Assembly (NCBI GenBank): GCA_938003835.1
Contig: CALKXJ010000027.1
Span: 62,001-126,000, forward strand
Direction of reading: 5' to 3'
Length of the DNA stretch: 64,000 nt
Source of the DNA: an uncultured Bryobacteraceae bacterium
Lineage (GTDB): Bacteria; Acidobacteriota; Terriglobia; Bryobacterales; Bryobacteraceae
The position numbers and the translations under genes are program-made. Of the stretch, positions 55,196 to 63,016 are shown piece by piece. A model generated the notes under the pieces. It was not told where the DNA came from. It did no database searches and saw nothing but the letters and a program-made list of their open reading frames with translations. Position 1 is the first letter of the stretch. Each line of letters opens with the position of its first letter.

Positions 55196-55893
55196 GGGGC
55201 AACGAGCATTTCGAGTTCGAGCTGGCGAAGATCGTCGAGCAGCAGATCGGGCGAGGCGCCGGCGAGCTCTTCACGGCTCGAGAGACCGGTAGCGACGGCG
55301 ATCGCCCCAATGCGGTTGGCGCGGGCCGCTAAGACATCGTTCGGGTGATCGCCGATGAGCCAGAGCCGCGTGCCGCGTCCGATCCAGCCGGCCTTCCTCG
55401 CTTGGCGCAGCGCCAGGCGGGCGAGCGCCGCGCGGGTCGGCCCCTGCTCGGAGAAGGCGCCGAACTGAAAGTAGGGCCGCAGTCCGGCGCGTTCGATCTT
55501 GGTCCAGCCGATGCGGCTCAAATTCCCCGTGACAAGGCCTGCCGGAATGCCCGCACGGGCGAGGCGTCTCAAGAGCATGCGGACGCCGGGGCAGAGCTTG
55601 CGCTCGAGCGACGGGCACCGCTCGACGAACAGCTCCTGCGCCGCTTCGAGGATGGCGGGCATCCAGGTGCGGATCTGGGCCGGGCGCGCGCCCGCGGCCC
55701 GCATCATCCTGGAGAGGATGTCCGGGTCGAGCATCCCTTGCACCGGGATGCCGTCGGTTGTCGTCTCGAGCCCGCTGACGCGCCGCACGGCCTCCACAAG
55801 CACTTCGCGGTGATACGGTCCGATGCGCCGCATGAGGGTGCCGTCAATGTCAAAGAGCACGACGGCCGGGGCAGGGAAACGTTCCGGGTGCAT
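55192..55893 (-). CDS. HAD-superfamily phosphatase (phosphoglycolate phosphatase-like)
   Basis: The 233-residue protein has L-F-D-I-D-G-T-L (nucleophile), L-V-T-G-N-L (motif II), the K-I-E-R-A-G-L lysine region and I-G-D-H-P-N-D-V (metal-binding aspartates). A helical cap lies between. It is a phosphatase of the Gph-like group with unknown substrate. It is the upstream partner of the remnant amidohydrolase gene. Confidence 0.88.
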   Translation of the reverse strand: MHPERFPAPAVVLFDIDGTLMRRIGPYHREVLVEAVRRVSGLETTTDGIPVQGMLDPDILSRMMRAAGARPAQIRTWMPAILEAAQELFVERCPSLERKLCPGVRMLLRRLARAGIPAGLVTGNLSRIGWTKIERAGLRPYFQFGAFSEQGPTRAALARLALRQARKAGWIGRGTRLWLIGDHPNDVLAARANRIGAIAVATGLSSREELAGASPDLLLDDLRQLELEMLVAP

Positions 55894-55973
55894 TCAATCT
55901 CTCACTATACAAGGCGATCGAGAGACCAAAATGGCGGGCGGCCCGGGCGGATTCGCCGCCCCCGCCGGCGCGT

Positions 55974-55979
55974 CATAAT
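55974..55979 (+). promoter_or_regulatory. -10 box (CATAAT) of the macro-domain gene
   Basis: CATAAT lies seven bases before the ATG at 55987, so the transcript would be nearly leaderless. No -35 was seen. Confidence 0.35.
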
Positions 55980-55986
55980 ACTCGCT

Positions 55987-56544
55987 ATGGAACTCCGGCT
56001 GGCGAACGGCAAGACGCTTCGACTGGTTCAGGGCGACATTACGCGCGTTGCCGTCGACGCCATCGTCAACGCGGCCAACGCGGCACTGCGGGGCGGCGGC
56101 GGGGTCGACGGCGCCATTCATCGCGCGGGCGGGCCGGCCATCATGGCTGAGCTCGACAGGATCCGCGCGGCGCAGGGCGGATGCGCCACGGGCAGCGCCG
56201 TGGTGACGGCGGCGGGAAACCTCCCGGCCAAATACGTCTTTCACGCGGTGGGGCCGATCTGGCGCGGCGGCGCGCAGGGGGAGGCCGAGCAGCTCGCCTC
56301 CTGCTATCGCACGGCGATGCGGCTGGCCGCCGAACATGACGTCCGCAGCATCAGCTTCCCCTCTATCAGCACGGGCGTGTACGGCTATCCGGTCGAGCAG
56401 GCCGCACCCATCGCGCTGCGTGCCGTCGTCGAGGCGCTCAAGGGGGAAACCAGCGTCGAAACCGCGATATTCGTGCTCTTCGACCGTGCGACTTTTGACG
56501 CCTATGCGCAGGCGTTGGAGTCGATCCGGGCCTCGTTAGAATAG
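55987..56544 (+). CDS. Macro-domain protein (ADP-ribose-binding hydrolase)
   Basis: The 185-residue macro domain has V-Q-G-D-I-T, D-A-I-V-N-A-A-N, G-G-G-G-V-D-G-A-I-H-R-A-G and S-I-S-T-G-V-Y-G-Y-P, all family hallmarks of the MacroD/YmdB group. These cleave O-acetyl-ADP-ribose or remove ADP-ribose from proteins. The ATG at 55987 gives the standard N-terminus. Confidence 0.93.
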   Translation: MELRLANGKTLRLVQGDITRVAVDAIVNAANAALRGGGGVDGAIHRAGGPAIMAELDRIRAAQGGCATGSAVVTAAGNLPAKYVFHAVGPIWRGGAQGEAEQLASCYRTAMRLAAEHDVRSISFPSISTGVYGYPVEQAAPIALRAVVEALKGETSVETAIFVLFDRATFDAYAQALESIRASLE

Positions 56545-56552
56545 GAGGCAGG

Positions 56553-57056
56553 ATGCAGGTTCTCCAGGCGGGCTCGCATAAGTTTGTTCTGCTCGAACCC
56601 GATCTCGAGTTCCTCACGAGTGTCGTCCGCCAGGCGGGCTTCCAGGCCAAGTTGGAAGACCACTCGCGCACCATCACTCTCGATCTGGTGGCGGCGGACC
56701 GTGAAGCGCCGTTGCTGCTGTTTGACGCGGCCGATCCCGGCAATCTGGGCTGGTTCTCCCGGTGCCAGTTCTATGTCGACGGCCAGACCGGCAACGTGCT
56801 TCAGACACCGCTGGTGCTGGGCAACCGCCGCGACCCGAGCGGGCGCATCCTGCCGACGGCGGTACGCCTCCAGATCCGCAAAGAGCTTCCGGCCAGCTTC
56901 CGGCTCCCCGGTCGCCAGCCGGTCACCGAGCAGATGCTTTACGCGCTGCTCTACAACTTCCTGAGCGCGCTTCTGACCACCGGGGTGGGCGTCTGCGGTA
57001 AGGGCGTCGTCAAGCCTTTGGCCGGGCGGACGCAGACGGCCGGGCCGCGCAACTGA
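56553..57056 (+). CDS. Conserved hypothetical protein
   Basis: The 167-residue protein was not recognised. It has an alternating N-terminal half (HKFVLLEPDLEFLTSVV, LLLFDAADPGNLGWFS) and a C-terminal hydrophobic stretch (MLYALLYNFLSALLTTGVGV) that may be a membrane helix. A clear GGAGG precedes the ATG, eight bases after the macro-domain gene, so the two are probably co-transcribed. Confidence 0.65.
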   Translation: MQVLQAGSHKFVLLEPDLEFLTSVVRQAGFQAKLEDHSRTITLDLVAADREAPLLLFDAADPGNLGWFSRCQFYVDGQTGNVLQTPLVLGNRRDPSGRILPTAVRLQIRKELPASFRLPGRQPVTEQMLYALLYNFLSALLTTGVGVCGKGVVKPLAGRTQTAGPRN

Positions 57057-57069
57057 AGCCCGCGCCGAG

Positions 57070-57627
57070 TCACTGGGAGGCGGTTTTTTTCGGCACCACC
57101 CAGTAGTAGATGGTGCGCCCGTTGACCTCGGTTTGCTTGTCGGGCTTCCAGTCGCCCATGTCGAAGGTGTTGGAAACGATCCGCGTGCCCGGGCGGAGCT
57201 CGCTCAGCAGCTTGGGCCGCAGCTTCAGGTTGACGCTCGACAGCAGATAGAGCGTGACGACTGTGGCCTCGTGGATATCCGCCTTGAAGAGGTCACCCTG
57301 GATAAAGCGCACCCGGTCGGTGACGCCGGCCTGACGGGCGTTCTCCTCAGCCTCCTTGATGCGCTCGGGATTGATGTCCACGCCGACGCCGCGGGCGCCG
57401 TATTTCTTGGCGGCGGTGATGACGATCCGGCCGTCGCCGCAGCCGAGATCGTAGACCACGTCGGTCTTCTTCACCTGAGCCAACTCGAGCATGCCCTCCA
57501 CCACCTCCTGGGGTGTGGGCACGTACGGCACGTCGTACTCCCAGTCGTTCTCCGCCTTGAGCCTGGGCGCGGCCACGAGTAGAGCCGCAACAACCAATCC
57601 AACAGCAAAGATCTTCTTCTGTCGCAT
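57070..57627 (-). CDS. Exported class I methyltransferase-like protein
   Basis: The 185-residue protein begins with a signal peptide (KKIFAVGLVVAALLVAAPRL, then K-A-E). The mature part has a class I SAM fold: V-Y-D-L-G-C-G-D-G-R-I-V (glycine-rich loop), G-V-D-I-N-P-E-R-I and F-I-Q-G-D-L-F. The C-terminal strand is I-Y-Y-W-V-V-P. SAM is not known to be present outside the cytoplasm, so export is odd. Whether the peptide is a membrane anchor or the protein binds another ligand is unclear. The ATG at 57627 is the start just before the basic n-region. Confidence 0.8.
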   Translation of the reverse strand: MRQKKIFAVGLVVAALLVAAPRLKAENDWEYDVPYVPTPQEVVEGMLELAQVKKTDVVYDLGCGDGRIVITAAKKYGARGVGVDINPERIKEAEENARQAGVTDRVRFIQGDLFKADIHEATVVTLYLLSSVNLKLRPKLLSELRPGTRIVSNTFDMGDWKPDKQTEVNGRTIYYWVVPKKTASQ

Positions 57628-57763
57628 GGCAGCGACGGAACCTCCTTCCCAACTTTGCGTCCGGTGACGCCTGAAGCCGGCGGCGCTCATCTCAATCGCG
57701 CTCGCGACGACCCGGTTGTCAATCCAAGGTTAGCGTAACATACCGTCCGAGCGCGGCTCGACC

Positions 57764-59131
57764 TCAGGCTACGCCGGCGACTTGCTTGCGCGCCTCCTCG
57801 ACCGCCGCCTCGACCTCGGCGCGGTACTCATTGAGAAGCTGCTCGGAGACCGCCTCGAAACGCAGCACCAGCACGGGCTGGGTGTTGGAGGCGCGCACCA
57901 GTCCCCAACCTTGCGGGAACAGGACGCGCACCCCGTCGACGTCGACGACCTTGTGCGTGGCGCGGAAGCGTTCGGCCACGCGCGCCACCACGTCGAACTT
58001 CACCTCGTCCGGGCAGTCGACGCGGATCTCCGGCGTGGTCACCATCATGGGCAGCCCCTCGAGCTGCGCCGAGAGCGGCCGGCCCGAGTTGGCGACGATC
58101 TCCATGAGCCGGCAGGCCGCATAGAGAGCATCATCGAAGCCGTAATAACGATCGGCGAAGAACATGTGGCCGCTCATCTCGCCGGCAAGCTCCGCCTTCT
58201 CCTCCTTCATCTTCGCCTTGATGAGGGAGTGCCCCGTACGATACATGATTGGCCGGCCGCCCAACCGCTCGAGCTCGTCATAGAGCACCTGGGAGCATTT
58301 CACCTCCGCGATGAAGGTCGCCCCCGGCTTGCGCGTGAGAATCTCCCGCCCGAAGATCAGCATCAGGTAGTCACCCCAGACGATGCGCCCCTGCTCGTCG
58401 ACGGCCCCGATCCGGTCCGAGTCCCCATCGAAGGCGATGCCGAGCTCCGCGCCGTGCTCCTTGACGGCGGCGATCAGGGCCGAGAGATACTTCTCGACAG
58501 TCGGGTCCGGATGGTGATTTGGAAAATTCCCGTCCATTTCGAAGAAAAGCTCGACGGCCTCGACGTTGAGCCTCTCCAGAATTCGATGCATGGTCGGCCC
58601 GGCCGTGCCGTTGCCGGCATCGAGCACCACCTTGATACGCCGGCTCCAGCGGAACTGCGAAGCGACGTCTTCGACATAGGGCGTGATCGCGTCATAGGGC
58701 TCAGTGGCCCCCTCGCCCTGGACGAGATCGCCGCGCTCAAGCATCCGGCGCAGCTCCTGGATTTCCTCACCGTAAATCGTCGTTCCGCCGCATACCACCT
58801 TGAAGCCGTTGTATTCAGGCGGATTGTGACTACCGGTGATCATGACCGCGCCGTCGGCTTTCCGGTGGATCACTGAGTGGTAGAGCACCGGCGTGGGCAC
58901 GGTGCCGAGATCGGCGACCCGGCACCCGCTGGCCACCAGCCCGCGTGCGATGGCCGTCGCCAGCCGGGGCGAACTCAACCGGCAGTCGCGGCCCAGGTTG
59001 AGGTTCCGCCCCGTGCGGCGTTGAATGTAAGTGCCAATCGCTTGGCCAAGTCGCTCGATTCCCTCATCGGGCAGGTCGGTATCCGCAATCCCGCGGATGT
59101 CGTACTCGCGAAAGATCGTCGGTTTCAACAT
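57764..59131 (-). CDS. Phosphomannomutase/phosphoglucomutase
   Basis: The 455-residue enzyme has the F-R-E-Y-D-I-R-G-I start, the phosphoserine loop [13 protein letters not shown], the metal loop [11 protein letters not shown], and the sugar-binding G-E-M-S-G-H-M-F. The last motif matches the PMM/PGM group (AlgC-like) that interconverts hexose-1- and hexose-6-phosphates. It supplies sugar-1-phosphates for nucleotide-sugar synthesis. The ATG at 59131 matches the family N-terminus. Confidence 0.93.
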   Translation of the reverse strand: MLKPTIFREYDIRGIADTDLPDEGIERLGQAIGTYIQRRTGRNLNLGRDCRLSSPRLATAIARGLVASGCRVADLGTVPTPVLYHSVIHRKADGAVMITGSHNPPEYNGFKVVCGGTTIYGEEIQELRRMLERGDLVQGEGATEPYDAITPYVEDVASQFRWSRRIKVVLDAGNGTAGPTMHRILERLNVEAVELFFEMDGNFPNHHPDPTVEKYLSALIAAVKEHGAELGIAFDGDSDRIGAVDEQGRIVWGDYLMLIFGREILTRKPGATFIAEVKCSQVLYDELERLGGRPIMYRTGHSLIKAKMKEEKAELAGEMSGHMFFADRYYGFDDALYAACRLMEIVANSGRPLSAQLEGLPMMVTTPEIRVDCPDEVKFDVVARVAERFRATHKVVDVDGVRVLFPQGWGLVRASNTQPVLVLRFEAVSEQLLNEYRAEVEAAVEEARKQVAGVA

Positions 59132-59161
59132 GGCCGTTGAAATCCAGGCTAACAAAATCGC

Positions 59162-59797
59162 TCACGGGCGGCTCACGAACCGGTTGCCTTCGATGAAGAA
59201 ACGCAGGGGCCAGTCGGCGCAGTGGCGGATGCCGATGCGCGGGCTGACGCCGACTCGAAACGGCGGCTCGTCGAAGAGCGCCCGGACGAGCAGCGGCCCG
59301 CGCGTGACGTCGGCGCCGTAATGGCGCCGGGTGATCGCCAGGGCCTGGGTCAGCCGGCCCGGCCCGCTCGTCAATTCTTCGAGCCTCCGCGCGCGCCGTC
59401 TGCGCCGCCGCATCTCGGCGATTCCGGCCAGCGGCTCGAGCGCCCGGATGAGCACGCAGCCGGGTGTTCCTTCGGGCTCGGCCACCAGGTTCAGGCACTC
59501 GTACATGCCGTAGATGAAAAAGACGTAGGCGTGGCCCGGCTCCCCAAACAGCACCTCGGTGCGCGCCGTCCGTCCCCGCGAGGCGTGCGCAGCCCGGTCC
59601 TCGCCGCCCAGGTAGGCCTCGGTCTCGACGATGCGGCCCGCGCTGTGGCCGTGCACCAGGATCTTGCCCAGCAGATCACGCGCCACCTCGACCGTCGGCC
59701 GGGCATAGAAGGAGCGCTCGAGAATGCGGCTGGTGCGAATCAGCTCGTCCAGGCTGATGCGATCGCTCCAGTCTGTTGAGGTCGCGCCGGCTTTCAT
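59162..59797 (-). CDS. mpg: 3-methyladenine DNA glycosylase (AAG/Mpg family)
   Basis: The 211-residue enzyme removes alkylated bases from DNA. It has the core L-L-G-K-I-L-V-H, the catalytic-glutamate motif [17 protein letters not shown], and [13 protein letters not shown]. The R-I-G-I near the C-terminus is also typical. It lies 30 bases upstream of the phosphomutase gene on the same strand. Confidence 0.92.
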   Translation of the reverse strand: MKAGATSTDWSDRISLDELIRTSRILERSFYARPTVEVARDLLGKILVHGHSAGRIVETEAYLGGEDRAAHASRGRTARTEVLFGEPGHAYVFFIYGMYECLNLVAEPEGTPGCVLIRALEPLAGIAEMRRRRRRARRLEELTSGPGRLTQALAITRRHYGADVTRGPLLVRALFDEPPFRVGVSPRIGIRHCADWPLRFFIEGNRFVSRP

Positions 59798-59820
59798 CGA
59801 AAATTAGAGTACTCCCTGGC

Positions 59821-60369
59821 ATGCGGCTGTTTACGGCAATCGATCTGAGCGAAGAAGTCCGGCGAAACCTCGAAAGACTGCTCGAGCGGCTCCGCCCGGC
59901 AGCCCGCCTGCGCTGGAGCCGGCCGGAGAACCTGCACATCACCACCAAGTTCATCGGCGAATGGCCCGAAGGGCGGCTAGAGGAGCTCAAGCGGGCGCTG
60001 GCGGCGATCCCGCGTCCCGGGCCGGTGGCGGTGGCAGTCCGGGGCCTCGGGTGGTTTCCCAGCCAGCGCGCCCCACGGGTGTTTTGGGCCGGCATCGAGG
60101 CCGGGCCCGGGCTGGCGGAGCTGGCGCGGCAGACGGAGCTGTGCACGAGCCGGCTCGGCGTGCCCGAGGAGGGGCGGCCGTACTCGCCGCACCTGACGCT
60201 GGCGCGCGTGCCGCCCGGCACGCCGCTCGCGGCGCTCGAGAAAGCCATCGCCGGGCTGCCCCAGACCGACTTCGGCGCCTTCACCGCCGTGCGCTTTCAC
60301 CTCTACTTGAGCGAACTCAGTCCCGGCGGTTCGCGCTACACCAGGCTGGCCGACTTTCCGCTCGACTAG
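59821..60369 (+). CDS. thpR: RNA 2',3'-cyclic phosphodiesterase / 2'-5' RNA ligase family
   Basis: The 182-residue protein has the two H-x-T-x motifs of the 2H phosphoesterases, H-I-T-T-K-F near residue 39 and H-L-T-L-A-R near residue 124, and the usual N-terminus R-L-F-T-A-I-D-L. Members open 2',3'-cyclic phosphates on RNA. It is divergent from the glycosylase gene. Confidence 0.92.
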   Translation: MRLFTAIDLSEEVRRNLERLLERLRPAARLRWSRPENLHITTKFIGEWPEGRLEELKRALAAIPRPGPVAVAVRGLGWFPSQRAPRVFWAGIEAGPGLAELARQTELCTSRLGVPEEGRPYSPHLTLARVPPGTPLAALEKAIAGLPQTDFGAFTAVRFHLYLSELSPGGSRYTRLADFPLD

Positions 60370-60383
60370 CGGGCCCGATCGCG

Positions 60384-60389
60384 TAGAAT
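60384..60389 (+). promoter_or_regulatory. -10 box (TAGAAT) before the third TonB-type barrel
   Basis: TAGAAT lies six bases before the TTG start at 60395, in a local AT-rich patch. A nearly leaderless transcript is implied. No -35 seen. Confidence 0.35.
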
Positions 60390-60394
60390 TATAT

Positions 60395-63001
60395 TTGCGG
60401 TTGGTTTCTTTCATTCTGCTGGCATTTGTCGCCGTCCCACTGAGCGCCACCGAACCGGCCCGCGTTTCTGGTGAGGAACGCAAATCGGAAGCGGCCCGCA
60501 CCCAGGCGCCCGCGCCGCAGCGTGTCCGTACCCGCATGAGCGCCGCGGCGATGCGCAACGAGAACGTTCCCATCTACCAGATCGACAACAACGCCATCAA
60601 GGAGGCCAACATCCGCCTGGGCGGCTCCTTCACCCTCATCCCCGATCCCGCCGTCGAACGCAGCTACTTCGGCGGCGAGTTCGGCCAGTCACCTACCGCC
60701 CTGCTGCTCCCGCCGGCGGTGCAGCGCCGGCCCGGCTGGCACGGCGAGCTGTTTGAGTGGCATCAGAACAGCGTCTTCAATGCCCGAACGTTTTTTCAGG
60801 TGGGGGACGTCAAGCCGTCGCGGCGCAACCATTACGGGTTCCGGTTCAGCACGCCGCTCGGCGGCCGCACCTTCCTGAGCGCCGATGGCTCCCAGCGGAA
60901 AGTCCGAGGGATGGTCAACGGCAACGTTCTGGTGCCGCTGGCGAGCGAGCGCACGCCGCGAGCGACGGATCCCAAAGTGCGCGCCGAGATCGCCCGCTTT
61001 TTGCGCGCCTTCCCCGAGGAACTGCCCAACCGGCCGGACTTCGATCCGCGGGCGCTCAACACCAACGCACCGCAACGCGTCGACCAGGTGATCGGCACGC
61101 TTCGGCTGGATCGGGATCTTCTCGGAAGTGGCAAGCTGACGCTTTCCTATCACCAGAGCCGGATGAGCGAGGACGCCTTCCAGTTCGTCGCGGGGATGAA
61201 TCCCGACACTGACATTCATGCGCACCGCGCGCAAGCCGGTTACTCGTTCTCTCCCGGTGCGGCGACCGAGCTGAGGCTGGGCTTTACCTTCCAGCGCAGC
61301 CGGTCCGTGCTGGTAGCCGAGCCGAACGCCGTGGGACCGCGCGCCCGCTTTGGCTACCAGATCCAGGAACTCGGGCCCGATAGCGAGTTCCCCGTCGACC
61401 GGGCGCTGAACACCTTTCGCGGCGGCGCCTGGGCGACCCACAGGCTCAACGGGGGCCGGCACACCCTGAGCTTCGGCGCGGAGGCCACCCGCATCCAACT
61501 CAACAGCACCGAGGGGCGGGATCTGCGCGGCTACTATTATTTCGGCAACAACTTCGGCCGCACGGCGATTGAGAATTTCCTTTACGGCACGCCGTCGTTC
61601 TACGCGACGACGCTCGGCTTTCTGCCGCGCGGCTTTCGCAACACTTCGGCCGCCGCCTTTGTCGCCGACCGCTGGCAGGCGCACCCGCGGCTCCAGTTGT
61701 ATTTCGGCCTTCGGTATTCGTTGCTCAGTCGGCCGGTGGAAGTCAACGGGCTCGATAGGATCCCCTACCCGTGCGACTGCAACAACTTTGGCCCGCGCTT
61801 CGGCCTGGCCTGGCAGGCGGGCTGGGGCTGGCTGGTGCGAGCCTCCTACGCGGTCTCCTTCGGCGAGATCCCGCCGGTCACCTACCAGCAGATCCGCAAC
61901 AACCTGCCGCTCGTGCGCTACGTACAGGTGCAGAACCCTGACTTTCTCGACCCGCTTCACGGTGTCGATCTGGACGATCCGAAGGGCCGGGCGGTGCCGA
62001 CGTTTCTGGCGCCCGATCTCGTTTCGCCCTACGCCCACCAGTACAACCTGAGCCTGGAACGCAAGCTCGCCCGGGAGACGCAGTTGCGCCTGGCCTATTT
62101 CGGGAGCCGGAGCTTGAAGCTTCTGAACGCGTTTATCATGAACCGGGCCGATCCCGTGCCGGGCATTCCGCTCTCGCTGGATACTGTCGATGCCCGGCGG
62201 CCCGATCCGCGCTACTACGAGACGATCCATGTCGTCAACGGCGGGCTGGGTTACTTCAATGCCGGCCAATTGAGCCTCGAAACCAGCCCGATGGCCGGCC
62301 TGCGCACTTCGGTCTCCTACACCTTCAGCAAGGCCATCGATGACGGCTCCGACTACACCGGCACGGCCGCGAATCGAGACCTCATCCGCGGGCGCAGCCA
62401 GTGGCAGTGGGAGAACTTCGCCGACAAGCGCGGTTTGAGCAGCTTCGACTCCCCCCATGCGTTCCTTCTGAACTACAGCTACGACCTGCCGCGGGTGGCG
62501 CCGAACCGCATCGCCTCGCGCCTATTCAACGGCTGGCAACTGGCGGGCGCCGTCCTGCTCAAAAGCGGCACCCCGTTCACGCTGTATGTCGGCTCCGACG
62601 CCCCGGGCTACGGCAATGTCGACGGCGGACCCAGCGACCGGCCCAACATCGTGGATCCCTCCATCCTCGGCATGACAATTGGGCATCCGGACACCGCCCC
62701 GCTCATTCTCCGCCGGGACCGTTTTTCCTTCATTGTGCCGGGTTCCCCGCGCGGCAACGTCGGCCGAAACACGTTTCGCAAGGCGCCGATTCATAACTGG
62801 AACGCGTCAGTGAACAAAAGCTGGCAGGTTTCGGGCGCTCGCGAGTGGCTGTTGCTGGTGCGCGGCGAGGTCTACAACCTCACCAACACGCCCCAGTTCG
62901 ACGAGCCGCAGCGCAATCTAACCTCGCCCTCCTTCGGCCGGATCACCAACACCCTCAACGACGGCCGGATCTTGCAGATCGGCGTGCAGCTGATTTTGTG
63001 A
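60395..63001 (+). CDS. TonB-dependent receptor-like outer-membrane protein (no regulatory domain)
   Basis: The 868-residue protein starts at TTG with a signal peptide (LVSFILLAFVAVPLSATEPA). Its barrel resembles the two Oar-like proteins of this window, with segments such as GWLVRASYAVSFGEIPPVTY, YGSRSLKLLN-like repeats and the closing I-Q-L-I-L type strand. It lacks the carboxypeptidase-regulatory-like domain and most of a normal plug. A proline/arginine-rich stretch replaces them (residues about 22-50). Its ligand is unknown. It converges with cmr6, 15 bases apart. Confidence 0.82.
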   Translation: MRLVSFILLAFVAVPLSATEPARVSGEERKSEAARTQAPAPQRVRTRMSAAAMRNENVPIYQIDNNAIKEANIRLGGSFTLIPDPAVERSYFGGEFGQSPTALLLPPAVQRRPGWHGELFEWHQNSVFNARTFFQVGDVKPSRRNHYGFRFSTPLGGRTFLSADGSQRKVRGMVNGNVLVPLASERTPRATDPKVRAEIARFLRAFPEELPNRPDFDPRALNTNAPQRVDQVIGTLRLDRDLLGSGKLTLSYHQSRMSEDAFQFVAGMNPDTDIHAHRAQAGYSFSPGAATELRLGFTFQRSRSVLVAEPNAVGPRARFGYQIQELGPDSEFPVDRALNTFRGGAWATHRLNGGRHTLSFGAEATRIQLNSTEGRDLRGYYYFGNNFGRTAIENFLYGTPSFYATTLGFLPRGFRNTSAAAFVADRWQAHPRLQLYFGLRYSLLSRPVEVNGLDRIPYPCDCNNFGPRFGLAWQAGWGWLVRASYAVSFGEIPPVTYQQIRNNLPLVRYVQVQNPDFLDPLHGVDLDDPKGRAVPTFLAPDLVSPYAHQYNLSLERKLARETQLRLAYFGSRSLKLLNAFIMNRADPVPGIPLSLDTVDARRPDPRYYETIHVVNGGLGYFNAGQLSLETSPMAGLRTSVSYTFSKAIDDGSDYTGTAANRDLIRGRSQWQWENFADKRGLSSFDSPHAFLLNYSYDLPRVAPNRIASRLFNGWQLAGAVLLKSGTPFTLYVGSDAPGYGNVDGGPSDRPNIVDPSILGMTIGHPDTAPLILRRDRFSFIVPGSPRGNVGRNTFRKAPIHNWNASVNKSWQVSGAREWLLLVRGEVYNLTNTPQFDEPQRNLTSPSFGRITNTLNDGRILQIGVQLIL

Positions 63002-63016
63002 GTCCGATCTTGGGTG

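Noticed and set aside
55345-55986. N-terminal extension of the macro-domain gene
   Set aside because: The region is antisense to the HAD phosphatase gene and the macro domain begins at the ATG at 55987.
57694-57722. Perfect TTGACA on the minus strand before the exported methyltransferase gene
   Set aside because: The hexamer is present (57717-57722 reverse), but at 16-18 bases the -10 positions read GCGATT or similar, too poor to call a promoter.
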